Of a DNA stretch of 64,000 bases, positions 34,630-44,198 are shown one piece after another (position 1 is the stretch's first letter; every line of letters starts with the position of its first letter). A program made the position numbers and the translations under genes. The notes under the pieces were generated by a model. That model had not been told where the DNA came from. It made no database searches and worked only from the letters and a program-made list of their open reading frames with translations. Source of the DNA: Gammaproteobacteria bacterium (GTDB taxonomy: Bacteria > Pseudomonadota > Gammaproteobacteria > Competibacterales > Competibacteraceae); the NCBI GenBank assembly GCA_024235035.1, contig JACKNE010000008.1, forward strand, positions 248,001 through 312,000. Direction: 5' to 3'.

Positions 34630-37005
34630 TCAACCCCCGCCAGAGGGGACAATAGGCAACGAGACCACAAAACACGCTCCTTTGCCCGGCTTGGATACCA
34701 CGCTGATCTCCCCTTTGTGAATTTCGGTGATGATGAAATAGCAAACACTCAACCCCAGCCCGGTACCGACCCCCACCGGTTTGGTGGTGAAAAAAGGCTC
34801 GAAAATCCGTTTACGCACTGATTCGTCCATTCCTGGGCCATTATCCTCGATTTCGATGCGGGCCATAGTGCGACTCTTGCTCAAACGGGTGCGCACGTTA
34901 AACCGGTGATGCCGTCCACCATGACTCTGCATGGCTTCGGCACCATTGCGGAACAGGTTCAGCAACACTTGCTGAATCTCCGCGCTTTCGCAGGGTACTG
35001 GAGGAAGATCCTCGGCATAATCGCGGACGATTTCGATCGTCTTGAAATCGTAATTTTTTTTTAGATTGTAATCAGTGGTCGCCAGGACCAGGGTCTTGTC
35101 GATCAATTCCCGCAAGTCGTGCAGCGAACCGCCTCCCTCGCCCTTTCTGGCGAAACTGAGCATGTTCTCCACAATCTCGGCCAGGCGAATTCCCGATGTT
35201 TGGATGTCGTCCAGCATACGGGGAATGCCCCGTTCCTGGAGATACGCGCCCAAGACTTCCATGGACAACCCCAGCGCTTCCGCAGCGCGCAGGTTAGCAG
35301 GCATCCGAGTATCGGTCAGCCGGTTCTTCAACACATTGGCGGTCTGCATCATGCCCGCTAGGGGATTGTTGATCTCATGGGCCATACCCGCGGCAAGCCC
35401 GCCCACCGAGAGCATCTTCTCGGTCTGGATCATCATCTCCTGCATGCGCACCTGTTCGGTGACATCGTCCAGCCGAATCACAGCTCCTTCTACGCCGTTG
35501 GAGATCAGCGGATAAATGGTCATGTCCTCGTAGTGCACTTCCCCGTCTTCCTGGCGAGACCGTTTTCTGTCCATCTGTTTCTGACGCGTGCGGATTGCCC
35601 GATTTATATGGCTCAATTCTTGTTTTAATCGTGGAAACACCTTGGAAAGAGGTTTACCCAGGGCCTCCTCGAAATGGATGCCGGTGCTGTGTTGGGCCTC
35701 CTTGTTCCATTGAGTGATGATTCCTGAATTGTCCACGCCGATGAGAATCGACGGCATGGAGTCGATAATGTTGACCAGATAGTTGCGCAGATGCACCAAT
35801 TCTCTTTCCTGCTGCTTACGCGCGGTGATATCGCCCCCGACGCCCCGGTAACCCAGAAAATTACCTTGGGCGTCAAAAAAAGGTTTTCCGCTGAAACTGA
35901 TAAAACGGAATCCTCCATCCAGTCGCACCCAGCGCACTTCGAAATTGGAGAACGGCAAACGGTTCTCCAGGGTGTGGAAATGCCGTTGCCAATGAGGTGC
36001 GTCGAAATCTTGCGTATCCCGGTAGATTTCCCGCCGGGTACGGCCGATGATCTGTTCTGGGGAAAGCCCCATCACCTCCTCGACCCGGCCGGTCAACCGG
36101 GTGAAACGCAAATCCGGACCCATTTCCCAGAACCAGTCAGCGGCGCTGCTGGCAAAGTCGCGGAAGCGGCTTTCGCTGAGTTCCAAGGCCAGGCGAGACT
36201 GTTTTTGCTCGGTAATATCCTGTACGGTGCCCTCGATGGCCAGCAGTCCTCCTTGGTCGTCGTAGACGCCCTGACAAGTGGAGAAGTAATAACCGGTGGA
36301 GCCGTCGGGCAGCAGGAAGCGTTGCTCAAACGAGCCGGGCTCCCTATCCTGCAAAACACTCTGAATTAATTCCTGATCACGATGGCGATCTTCCGGCCAG
36401 GGGGACAGGGCCATGATCGATTCGATGTGCGGGATGAATTGTTTTGGGTCCAATTGAAAGATTTTATAAACCTGGTCAGACCACTCCACATTGCCGGAGG
36501 CGAGATCCCAATACCAGTAGCCGATACGGCCCAACTCAGACATCTCCCGGAGCCTCTTTTCGCTCTTACGCAGAATCGCTTCGGTGCGTTTGCTCGACTC
36601 AATCGAGCAGTTGATCCGCGTCTGCGCGTTGCGATGAGCGAACTCGCTCTCCAGCATCACAGTGACACAGGTCTGCACGATAGCAGAGTAGCGGCGGGAT
36701 TCGGCCAACGGGGCGGCGACACCGATACTGCCGATCCGTTTTCCTTCTAATTCAAGCGGTAGACTACGACCCTCAAGCATGACATCGGATTCTCGAGCCA
36801 TCTCCTCGGTGACGTCGAAGCAATCAATCTGGCCGTCAAGGATCAATGCCGCGCCGGGATGAATGGCGCCGATGCGCTCGGGTTTGGAGGAGGCGATGAT
36901 CTGGCCCCCCGGACCCATGATGGCGACATTACAACCCGTTTTGTCTGCAATGGTGATACAGATGTTCTGCAGCTTGGCGAATTCCAGGAGTTCAGTGTGT
37001 TTCAC
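34630..37005 (-). CDS. Soluble PAS-rich sensor histidine kinase with sugar-diacid-recognition-like domain
   Basis: 791 residues without membrane segments. Residues ~1-120 look like the CdaR-type sugar-diacid recognition domain (IIASSKPERIGAIHPGA...GRSLPLELEGKRIGSIGVAAP). Three PAS/PAC regions follow to about 540. HisKA has the His in GMAHEINNPLAG, and HATPase has CESAEIQQVLLNLFRNGAEAM, DNGPGM and GTGLGLSV. The C-terminal ~400 residues are clearly related to the next kinase upstream (37283-40261), so one arose by duplication with a swapped input. Confidence 0.88.
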   Translation of the reverse strand: MKHTELLEFAKLQNICITIADKTGCNVAIMGPGGQIIASSKPERIGAIHPGAALILDGQIDCFDVTEEMARESDVMLEGRSLPLELEGKRIGSIGVAAPLAESRRYSAIVQTCVTVMLESEFAHRNAQTRINCSIESSKRTEAILRKSEKRLREMSELGRIGYWYWDLASGNVEWSDQVYKIFQLDPKQFIPHIESIMALSPWPEDRHRDQELIQSVLQDREPGSFEQRFLLPDGSTGYYFSTCQGVYDDQGGLLAIEGTVQDITEQKQSRLALELSESRFRDFASSAADWFWEMGPDLRFTRLTGRVEEVMGLSPEQIIGRTRREIYRDTQDFDAPHWQRHFHTLENRLPFSNFEVRWVRLDGGFRFISFSGKPFFDAQGNFLGYRGVGGDITARKQQERELVHLRNYLVNIIDSMPSILIGVDNSGIITQWNKEAQHSTGIHFEEALGKPLSKVFPRLKQELSHINRAIRTRQKQMDRKRSRQEDGEVHYEDMTIYPLISNGVEGAVIRLDDVTEQVRMQEMMIQTEKMLSVGGLAAGMAHEINNPLAGMMQTANVLKNRLTDTRMPANLRAAEALGLSMEVLGAYLQERGIPRMLDDIQTSGIRLAEIVENMLSFARKGEGGGSLHDLRELIDKTLVLATTDYNLKKNYDFKTIEIVRDYAEDLPPVPCESAEIQQVLLNLFRNGAEAMQSHGGRHHRFNVRTRLSKSRTMARIEIEDNGPGMDESVRKRIFEPFFTTKPVGVGTGLGLSVCYFIITEIHKGEISVVSKPGKGACFVVSLPIVPSGGG

Positions 37006-37282
37006 CTCTATTTACCTCGCACCCAGATCCCCAGCCCAGCGTGGTGGACTCAGTCGCCCCACCGTGTCGCCGATTTGCCGAGCCAGGTAATCGTCTCCAG
37101 GGCCCGAGCCATCCACCGGGCCCCACCGAGATGTATCAAGAATACAAAGCGCAATGACTCATCGTCATTAAGGGGTGCGAAACATTCGCTTTTGCAATTA
37201 TCCATTGACAGTCGCACTACATATAAGCTAGTTGAAAAACCTTATGTGGTCAATGGATAACCTCCTCCCACAGTCGTTGTCA

Positions 37283-40261
37283 TTACCGGTGGTCAGACGA
37301 AGATCTATGTTTCACAGGCAGGCGGATGATGAACCGGGCGCCCTTCCCTGGTGAGGATTCAACGCTCATCTCACCACTATGGTTCTCGGTGATGATAAAG
37401 TAGGATACGCTCAGCCCAAGGCCTGTACCCACCCCCACCGGTTTAGTGGTGTAGAAGGGTTCGAAGACCCGCCTGGAGATGGCCGGTTCCATACCGGGTC
37501 CATTGTCCTCGATTTCAATACGCACCGAATTCCGTTCCGGCTCCCAGCGAGTGCGCAGGATGAATCGGGGTTTGCTGGCGCCCGCCCCTACCATGGCTTG
37601 CGCACCGTTACTGAGGACGTTCAACAGCACTTGTTGGATTTTCGCGCTTTCGCAGGGAACCTGTGGAAGGTTCTCTCCATAGTCCTTGTGGATCTCGATC
37701 GCCTTGAAATCGTACTGCTTCTTCAGATTGTAGTCGGTAGCTGCCAAGGTAAGGGTTCTGTCGATCAACTCGGCGATGTCGTAAGAGGAAACGGTGGCGT
37801 CGCTCTTGCGGGCGAAGCTCAGCATGTTGTCCACGATGACCGCGACTCGGCTGCCTGATTCCTTGATGGTTTTCAACATCCTGGGGATGCCGCGTAACTC
37901 CATGAAAGTTTGGATGGCCAACATGGTGGTGCCTGCCGTAGTTGCCGCCTTCTCGTTGGCGGGAATGGGTGCTTTGTTGCTAAGACGGTTGGCCAATACC
38001 TCGGCGGTTTGCAATATCCCAGCCAGGGGATTGTTGATCTCATGGGCCATGCCAGCCGCTAAGCCTCCCACCGAGAGCATCTTTTCACTCTGAATCATGA
38101 TTTCCTCGATCCGTACTCTTTCAGTGACGTTGTCCAGGCGAATGACTGCGCCCTCCACTCCGTTGGCCACCAGCGGAAAGATGGTGATATCTTCGAACGA
38201 GGTCTCGTCTTGGTACTGGATGGGAACCTTGGACTCACGGATGATCTCACGCTTGTCGAGGGCGGTTTCGATGCTATGGATCTGATCGGCCAGACGCGGA
38301 AACACCGTAGCCAGGGGCTGGCGGTGGACCTGGTCGAACGTGAGTCCTGTGGCCTGTTCCGCGGATTTGTTCCAGAGGGTCACCCGCCCTTTCCGATCGA
38401 CCACTACCAGTACCGAGGGCATGGAGTTGATGATGTTGGACAGGTAATTGCGCAACTGCCGCAGAGTCTCCGCGTTTCTCTTGCGTTCGGTGATATCCTG
38501 AACTACCCCATAGAAAGCGGTTCCATTTTCCTCTTGGTAGGGTATGGCGTCTCCAGAGAACCAAATGCGTTCGCCGCTTTCCTTGCGGAACTGACCCTCG
38601 TAATGCCAGGGATGGGACTGGCGTATCGCCTCGCGGAGAGAGTGCTCATACCTTTCCCTCTCTTCATCAGGAATGCCGCTGCGGAAGGCCTGGGCAAAGG
38701 TAGCGGGGTCAGGTTCGAGCCCGAACCACTGCCGCAGGTTTTCTCCCACGAAGGTAGTGGTGCAGCGATATTCGGATGTGCATTCAAAGCGGTAGACCAC
38801 TCCGGGAACATTGGCGGTGATCTTTCGGAGTTGTTTCTCGCTTTCCCGTAGTTTCTGTTCCTGCACGTAGCTTTCGGTGACATCCCGGAACACCAGCACC
38901 ACACCGATAATTCGACCGTCTGGGGTGCGAATGGGGGCGCCGCTGTCCGCAATCTGGTATTCCTTTCCATCGTTTGCGAGGAGCACCGTATGGTTGGCCA
39001 ACCCCACCACTCTGCCGCTTGCCATGACCTTTTCTGCTGGATCCGCCACTCTGGCGCGGGTGTGGGCATTGACGATATGGAACACCTCGGAGAGCTTCCT
39101 GCCGAAAGCCGACGCCAGTTTCCATCCGGTCAATAGTTCCGCCGATGGATTCATGCGGGTGATCCGTCCCTGATGATCGGTGGCGATGACGGCGTCTCCA
39201 ATGGAGTCGAGCGTCACCTTTAGATTGCTTTCATTGATCTGCAGCTCCTGCCGATTGGACTCCAGCTCCTTGACGAACTGAATGATGTTGCGGGCGAGCA
39301 AGGCTCCCAGGATACCCAAAGCGGCCAGGAGGATGGTGGGTAAACTCCAACCCAGCATTTGGTTGATGCGATTGCTTTCCGAGATCTCTGTGCGAAGCTT
39401 CCCGGTGAATGCTTTACTGGCAACCAGCAGACGGCTGTCCAAATGCGCCAATTGGTTATTCAAGCCAGTGATAGTCGTGAAGTAGCGGAAGATGGTCTGC
39501 TCCTGAAGCACCAAACTATCCAGCTTGCGCACGAGGGATGCAATGATCGCGTCGATGGCCGGCTCGTTGCCCAAGAGGATATTCAAATAGTTCAGTCGCT
39601 TCTGGTGCAGCGCCAGATCCGCTTCGATAGAAGCCTTCTTGTCCTGGTAGCGGGCCAGGTCCCAGTCCACCAGGAGTTCTAGCAAGATTAACTGCTGCGT
39701 CAAGTGCAGCCTGATCACCTCCATGGCCGTATCCTTTATTCTGACCTTAAAGGGGTCGAGCTGCCCTCCTGCATAGATCCGCTCGCCCTCCTTTTGCTGA
39801 TAGGGCTGCACGATTTGCGCTTCCACTTCCTGAGAGAAGGAGAGGCTGATGCTTTTGAGCCGGTCTTTCTCGCGATTAAGGAGAATCGCGGGCTCCTGAA
39901 TCCGGCTCAGGATGCGAGTGTAGGACTCGAGGTCTGTACCCAATGCATCCATCTCTGCTCGCCATTGCACAGCGACATCAGGAGTAAGTTGCAGATCGGC
40001 TTTGAGCGCCTCCAGACCATCGGCAATGCGTTTCCAGGTAATCGGATCACCGCTTTGCACAAAGTTCTTGCTGAGAATTTGCAAGTGCTCTACCGCTGGC
40101 GGCAGCCGTTCAATCCGGGCCAGCAGCGCTTCATTGTCATAAATTCTTTTGGCGAAAAACTGACTGAGGAAGATACTGAGCAAGCAGGCGATGGCGCCCA
40201 GAGCGACCATCAGAATGACATTTTTGTTGGCGGTCATGGGCGTGAATGAATCGGAAAACAA
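37283..40261 (-). CDS. Membrane sensor histidine kinase with large helical periplasmic domain and PAS repeats
   Basis: 992 residues from TTG 40261, which has GGGGA upstream; the ATG at 40237 lacks a ribosome site. Membrane helices at about 12-32 and 308-330 enclose an all-helical periplasmic domain of ~270 residues, reminiscent of DAHL/TarH-type sensors. Three PAS/PAC regions, HisKA (GMAHEINNPLAGILQ) and HATPase (DNGPGM, GTGLGLSV) follow. The start overlaps the end of the periplasmic binding protein gene, so that protein is the natural ligand-bearing partner, which is an inference. Confidence 0.88.
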   Translation of the reverse strand: MFSDSFTPMTANKNVILMVALGAIACLLSIFLSQFFAKRIYDNEALLARIERLPPAVEHLQILSKNFVQSGDPITWKRIADGLEALKADLQLTPDVAVQWRAEMDALGTDLESYTRILSRIQEPAILLNREKDRLKSISLSFSQEVEAQIVQPYQQKEGERIYAGGQLDPFKVRIKDTAMEVIRLHLTQQLILLELLVDWDLARYQDKKASIEADLALHQKRLNYLNILLGNEPAIDAIIASLVRKLDSLVLQEQTIFRYFTTITGLNNQLAHLDSRLLVASKAFTGKLRTEISESNRINQMLGWSLPTILLAALGILGALLARNIIQFVKELESNRQELQINESNLKVTLDSIGDAVIATDHQGRITRMNPSAELLTGWKLASAFGRKLSEVFHIVNAHTRARVADPAEKVMASGRVVGLANHTVLLANDGKEYQIADSGAPIRTPDGRIIGVVLVFRDVTESYVQEQKLRESEKQLRKITANVPGVVYRFECTSEYRCTTTFVGENLRQWFGLEPDPATFAQAFRSGIPDEERERYEHSLREAIRQSHPWHYEGQFRKESGERIWFSGDAIPYQEENGTAFYGVVQDITERKRNAETLRQLRNYLSNIINSMPSVLVVVDRKGRVTLWNKSAEQATGLTFDQVHRQPLATVFPRLADQIHSIETALDKREIIRESKVPIQYQDETSFEDITIFPLVANGVEGAVIRLDNVTERVRIEEIMIQSEKMLSVGGLAAGMAHEINNPLAGILQTAEVLANRLSNKAPIPANEKAATTAGTTMLAIQTFMELRGIPRMLKTIKESGSRVAVIVDNMLSFARKSDATVSSYDIAELIDRTLTLAATDYNLKKQYDFKAIEIHKDYGENLPQVPCESAKIQQVLLNVLSNGAQAMVGAGASKPRFILRTRWEPERNSVRIEIEDNGPGMEPAISRRVFEPFYTTKPVGVGTGLGLSVSYFIITENHSGEMSVESSPGKGARFIIRLPVKHRSSSDHR

Positions 40262-40262
40262 A

Positions 40263-41504
40263 TCATTTCCCCGGCGAAGCGCTGGCGTTTCGCCTACGGG
40301 TTTCCACTTCCTGCTCGCTCAACCAGACCTTTCCCGCTGGGATCTCGATGACCGATTCGAGCACTCCGACGGGGTATTCGGATGTATAGGTCAAGCGACC
40401 AAAATACACCGGACTGTTCAGTTGTCCATCGATCGCTCGGATGTGACTCTCTCCCCGAAGTCCGATGAAAGTCATCCCTTTCAAGGCATTGGTTACAGTT
40501 ATCGGGTCGACGGAACCCGTGCGCAAGACCACTTGACTCCAGGCGTGCAAGGAATCGTAACAACCGATGGTGAATTCCAAGGGAAAAGCGCCCGTGTAAC
40601 GATTGTAGCGCTCGACAAATGCCTTGGCTTGGGGATATTTACCGGCAAGGTAATTGAACGGACCCCGAGAGATCTCCCAGATACCTTCCGGGAGTAAACG
40701 CTCATTGCTCTCCGGGATAATGGAGAACCATCCAAAAGCCGCCATCCTGCCAAACAGGTCATGCTTTTGCGCTTCGCGGATGAAATACCGTAGATCTTCT
40801 CCCCAAGTGGCCACGATCAAGGCGTCCGGTTTGGATGCGATGATGCGTTGGATTCCGGCCCCATAGTCGGTAGCGCCGAGCGGATGCCAGACTTCGGCGG
40901 TCCATTCGATGGGCGTACCGAGGGCTTCGAAGTATTCTCGAAAATATCCCATCACCTCCCTCCCCCAAAGGTAGTCGGGACCGATCCAGGCATAACGCTT
41001 CCACGGCATTAACGTGGTGAAGATGCTAAATCCCAGGGATTCCATGCGGTGGTTGGGTCCGAACAGGAAGACAAAGGGATGCCCATGCTCCACAACGGCG
41101 GACTGAGGGTTGCCAAGAGATATCAGATAGGGGACTTCCCGTTCCCGGCTCGCCTTGGAGGCCGCCAGCACGGTGTGACTCGGCCCGCCCCCGAAGATGG
41201 CGACCACCCCTTGGTCACGCACCAATTCGGTGAAGTGACGGTAGTGGCTATCCGGGTCGATGCCACCGTCCCGGCGGAGCAGCTCGACGGATCTACCGAG
41301 CAATCCACCTTGTGCGTTGAGTTCCTGTACCGCCATTTCCGCGGCCGCGAAAGCATTGCGCGTATATGGCTGGGTCACCGAGGAGAAATCACCAACGAAT
41401 CCAATGCGGATCGGTGGCTCGGCAGCAACAGTGTGACTCGCCACTCCTAGGAGGAGGAAGCAACCCACGATGAGTATCCTCAATAATCTAAAAGGCTGGT
41501 TCAT
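40263..41504 (-). CDS. ABC-type periplasmic substrate-binding protein (Peripla_BP_6, amide/urea-type)
   Basis: 413 residues with a signal peptide (about residues 1-27, ending VAA|EPP). The mature part follows the Leu/Ile/Val/amide-binding pattern: IRIGFVGDFSSV, AAAEMAVQELNAQGGLLGRSVELLRRDGG, VVAIFGGGPSHTVLAAS, YAWIGPDYLWGREVM and TIGCYDSLHAW. No ABC permease or ATPase gene is near; instead it heads a minus-strand series with two kinases and c-di-GMP enzymes. It may serve as a ligand sensor rather than in uptake. Confidence 0.88.
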   Translation of the reverse strand: MNQPFRLLRILIVGCFLLLGVASHTVAAEPPIRIGFVGDFSSVTQPYTRNAFAAAEMAVQELNAQGGLLGRSVELLRRDGGIDPDSHYRHFTELVRDQGVVAIFGGGPSHTVLAASKASREREVPYLISLGNPQSAVVEHGHPFVFLFGPNHRMESLGFSIFTTLMPWKRYAWIGPDYLWGREVMGYFREYFEALGTPIEWTAEVWHPLGATDYGAGIQRIIASKPDALIVATWGEDLRYFIREAQKHDLFGRMAAFGWFSIIPESNERLLPEGIWEISRGPFNYLAGKYPQAKAFVERYNRYTGAFPLEFTIGCYDSLHAWSQVVLRTGSVDPITVTNALKGMTFIGLRGESHIRAIDGQLNSPVYFGRLTYTSEYPVGVLESVIEIPAGKVWLSEQEVETRRRNASASPGK

Positions 41505-42207
41505 CGGCTCTCCATCACAGGTTGATTGGGCAAAGCCTTAGTGTTGCAATTGCCGTCTCCTGTCGGCGCTAACTCACTGAGCAATAACCATATAGTGTAC
41601 ACATGAAATTCGGACTGAGGTAAGATTTACGCCAAACACATTTTGAGAGACGGATTCTGATGGTGTTGCATTATTTTCTGACAACGAGCGAGGCATCTCC
41701 GGACGCGGAATTAAGCGGCCAGGGCATAGAACTGTTCGGCGGCGGATGGGTCCTACCCGTCAACTGTGACCATCCGCCCCTTCCTGAGCATGTGCAAGCG
41801 TTCAATTCCTTGGAGAGTCGCTCGGGCCGAACGGAAGGATTGGAGTCTCAGCATGGGCCGGACGATCCATTTAACCGCACGATGATCCTGCCCCACTCAA
41901 TTGTGGAGGTGCTTGTTCATGATATTTGCACTCCCATTTGGAGTGACTTAGGCTTCGTGCATGGCCCATCGGGATTCTCCCCATCGTGTGCTTCGGCGGC
42001 TCACGACGGAGGTTTCCCCAATGGACGCCCGGAATGGTCGAACTTCTAAGGTCTCCCTGGTAGAGCCAGGGGATTACCTATCTTAAATTTAGGAATAGAG
42101 CATCTAGCTGAACACGTCGAGCGCATTTCAACACTAAGATCGATTCGTATAAATCGTGGCACAGCCCAAAAAACCATAGCAATTTATTGATTATAGGACA
42201 TTATTTT
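41505..42207. other. Intergenic stretch with one doubtful ORF, right junction of the signalling insert
   Basis: The left part (41505-41659) must hold the promoter of the binding-protein gene, though no clear box stands out. A plus-strand ORF of 129 codons covers 41660-42049 and resembles spurious frames found around insertion sequences. A small hairpin (CCCTGG 42055-42060, CCAGGG 42066-42071) lies after it. An AT-rich leader precedes the VWA start. No transposase is visible. Confidence 0.5.
41660..42049 (+). CDS. Doubtful ORF, possibly an insertion-sequence remnant
   Basis: 129 codons. The product (RTEGLESQHGPDDPFNRTMI... LPHSIVEVLVHDI) resembles widely over-annotated ORFs near transposase genes, and no functional domain is seen. 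It may mark a degraded mobile element at the right end of the insert between moxR and the VWA gene. Confidence 0.3.
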   Translation: MVLHYFLTTSEASPDAELSGQGIELFGGGWVLPVNCDHPPLPEHVQAFNSLESRSGRTEGLESQHGPDDPFNRTMILPHSIVEVLVHDICTPIWSDLGFVHGPSGFSPSCASAAHDGGFPNGRPEWSNF

Positions 42208-43395
42208 ATGATGACTGACTTCTTTTTCAAGCTACGCAAGGCCAGTGTGCCGGTTTCGCTAACCGAATTCCTGACGTTGTTGGAAGCGTTGAGCCAGGGA
42301 GTCACCGCTCATAGCATTGAAGCGTTCTATTACCTGGCGCGAGCGGCTTTGGTCAAGGATGAACGCTACTATGACCGCTTCGACCAGATATTCGCCAGCC
42401 ACTTCAAGGGACTGGAAACCTTGCTTGACGGGCTGGTTGGGGCTACGGTGCCCCTGGAATGGCTGCGCCGACTAGCGGAGCTGACGCTGAGCGCAGAAGA
42501 TCAGCAACTCATCGAAGCAATGGGAGGTTGGGAGAAACTGATGGAAACCTTTGCCCAGCGGATGGCGGAACAGGAAGGGCGTCATCAGGGTGGCAATAAA
42601 TGGATCGGCACCGCTGGCACTTCGCCTTACGGAGCTTATGGTTATAATCCGGAAGGTATCCGCATCGGGCAGGATACCTCACGTCATCGCCGAGCAGTGA
42701 AGGTCTGGGATCGGCGCGAGTTCCGCAATCTGGATGACTCGGTGGAACTTGGGACACGCAACATCAAGGTGGCCCTGCGCCGGTTGCGCCGATTTGCCCG
42801 CGAGGGTGCGGCTGAGGAATTGGATCTGGATGACACTATCCGTTCCACTGCACGCAATGCCGGCTGGCTGGATCTAAAGATGGTGCCGGAGCGGCACAAT
42901 GCGGTAAAAGTACTGTTGTTCCTGGATGTGGGTGGTTCGATGGATGATCACGTCCGAGCTTGCGAGGAATTGTTTTCAGCAGCCCGTAGCGAATTCAAGC
43001 ATCTGGAATACTTCTACTTCCACAACCTGGTCTACGAAGGTCTGTGGAAGGACAACCGCCGTCGCTATACCGAAAAGATCGATACCCTGACGGTATTGCA
43101 TACCTTCAGCCAGGATTACAAACTAATCCTGGTCGGCGACGCGACAATGAGTCCTTATGAGATTACTTATCCGGGCGGCAGCGTCGAACATTTCAATCCC
43201 GAGGCCGGCGATGTGTGGATGGGTCGACTGCTGACGGCCTGGCCTCAAGCCATCTGGCTTAATCCGCAGTCGTCAAATCGCTGGAACTACATTCCCTCGG
43301 TTCAAATGGTGCGGGAATTGATGAGCGACCGCATGTATCCGCTGACCCTAGAAGGCTTGGAGCAAGGGATTCGGGCCTTGCAGCGCGCGCGGTAA
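42208..43395 (+). CDS. VWA-domain protein (CoxE-like), partner of MoxR
   Basis: 395 residues from ATG 42208 (MMTDFFFKLRKASVPVSLTEFLTLLEAL). The N-terminal helical region leads to a central basic segment (RRLRRFAREGAAEELDLDDTIRSTARNAG) and a VWA domain. Its MIDAS motif is DVGGSMDDH (DxGxS) near residue 244, with a later GDATMSPYEI. Proteins of this COG3825 type are normally encoded directly after moxR. Here the pair is split by a signalling gene series. Confidence 0.9.
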   Translation: MMTDFFFKLRKASVPVSLTEFLTLLEALSQGVTAHSIEAFYYLARAALVKDERYYDRFDQIFASHFKGLETLLDGLVGATVPLEWLRRLAELTLSAEDQQLIEAMGGWEKLMETFAQRMAEQEGRHQGGNKWIGTAGTSPYGAYGYNPEGIRIGQDTSRHRRAVKVWDRREFRNLDDSVELGTRNIKVALRRLRRFAREGAAEELDLDDTIRSTARNAGWLDLKMVPERHNAVKVLLFLDVGGSMDDHVRACEELFSAARSEFKHLEYFYFHNLVYEGLWKDNRRRYTEKIDTLTVLHTFSQDYKLILVGDATMSPYEITYPGGSVEHFNPEAGDVWMGRLLTAWPQAIWLNPQSSNRWNYIPSVQMVRELMSDRMYPLTLEGLEQGIRALQRAR

Positions 43396-43398
43396 GCA

Positions 43399-43917
43399 TC
43401 AACCCCACCGGATGGTATAGGTCGCCCCTTGACCAGGCGACTCGTCGATCCGCAAGCTAGCGGCAACAATCCGCTCGCGCCAACGCACCGAACGGTCATG
43501 GGTCAACTCCGCCCAGAATCGCTCGAACAGTGCCTGGGCCAGATTCTCGGCGGTGACGTTATCTATCGCTAATACCACCACTTCGTCAACGGGTAGCACA
43601 TAACGTTTGCCGCATAACCGGAAGGCGTACTCGCTGGATTCAGCGGGCAATATTTCCAACCACGGGTTATTGCCGGCGATCAGCAGTTTTTCATCCCACT
43701 CGGCGCAAACCGTTCGCAACGCCTGTTTGAAGACTTCATAGCTGAGCATCTGCGGCAGGGCTGGTTCGGTCAGTTCCACCGCTAATTCCACCTGATAGTT
43801 ATGGCCATGCAAATGTTCCTTGCTGCCATCAGGAAAGACGGTCATATGTGCCGCTGCAAACTTGAGAGTGTCTTTGCGGATATGGATCATCCAGTTCCGC
43901 ATGTCATGCCCAGTCAT
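43399..43917 (-). CDS. 6-pyruvoyl-tetrahydropterin synthase family protein, ExxHGH (PTPS-III-like) type
   Basis: 172 residues from ATG 43917, which has GGGAG eight bases upstream. Zinc ligands are His in FAAAHMTV and the two in HLHGHNYQVELAVEL. The residues before HGH read KEHLHGH. The family's catalytic cysteine at this position is absent, and a Glu sits in an E-x-x-H-G-H pattern as in PTPS-III enzymes that can replace FolB in folate synthesis. C-terminal IDNVTAENLAQALFERFW is typical of the fold. Because of the Glu I do not call it queD. Confidence 0.75.
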   Translation of the reverse strand: MTGHDMRNWMIHIRKDTLKFAAAHMTVFPDGSKEHLHGHNYQVELAVELTEPALPQMLSYEVFKQALRTVCAEWDEKLLIAGNNPWLEILPAESSEYAFRLCGKRYVLPVDEVVVLAIDNVTAENLAQALFERFWAELTHDRSVRWRERIVAASLRIDESPGQGATYTIRWG

Positions 43918-44198
43918 GCCATTACTCCCATTGAATCGGTTGGTTGCGCAAGCAACGCGCAACCGGTCTTCCAAAGCCACTGCATAGCCTCATCCAGCGA
44001 GCGGTTCAATAAACCCACGATGATCAGTGTACCTAAAGAGCAGGGGAGATAGTGTGTCAAAAACAGGCGCACCCCAGTATAGGAAAACTTCTGGACCACG
44101 TCGCCAGAAGAACCGGATATTTATGCATAGAGCGAACGGTAGGCGGCGCCCGCCCTACGGGTATTTTTATTTAGGAAAATTCTCTTAGGAGTAAACTC

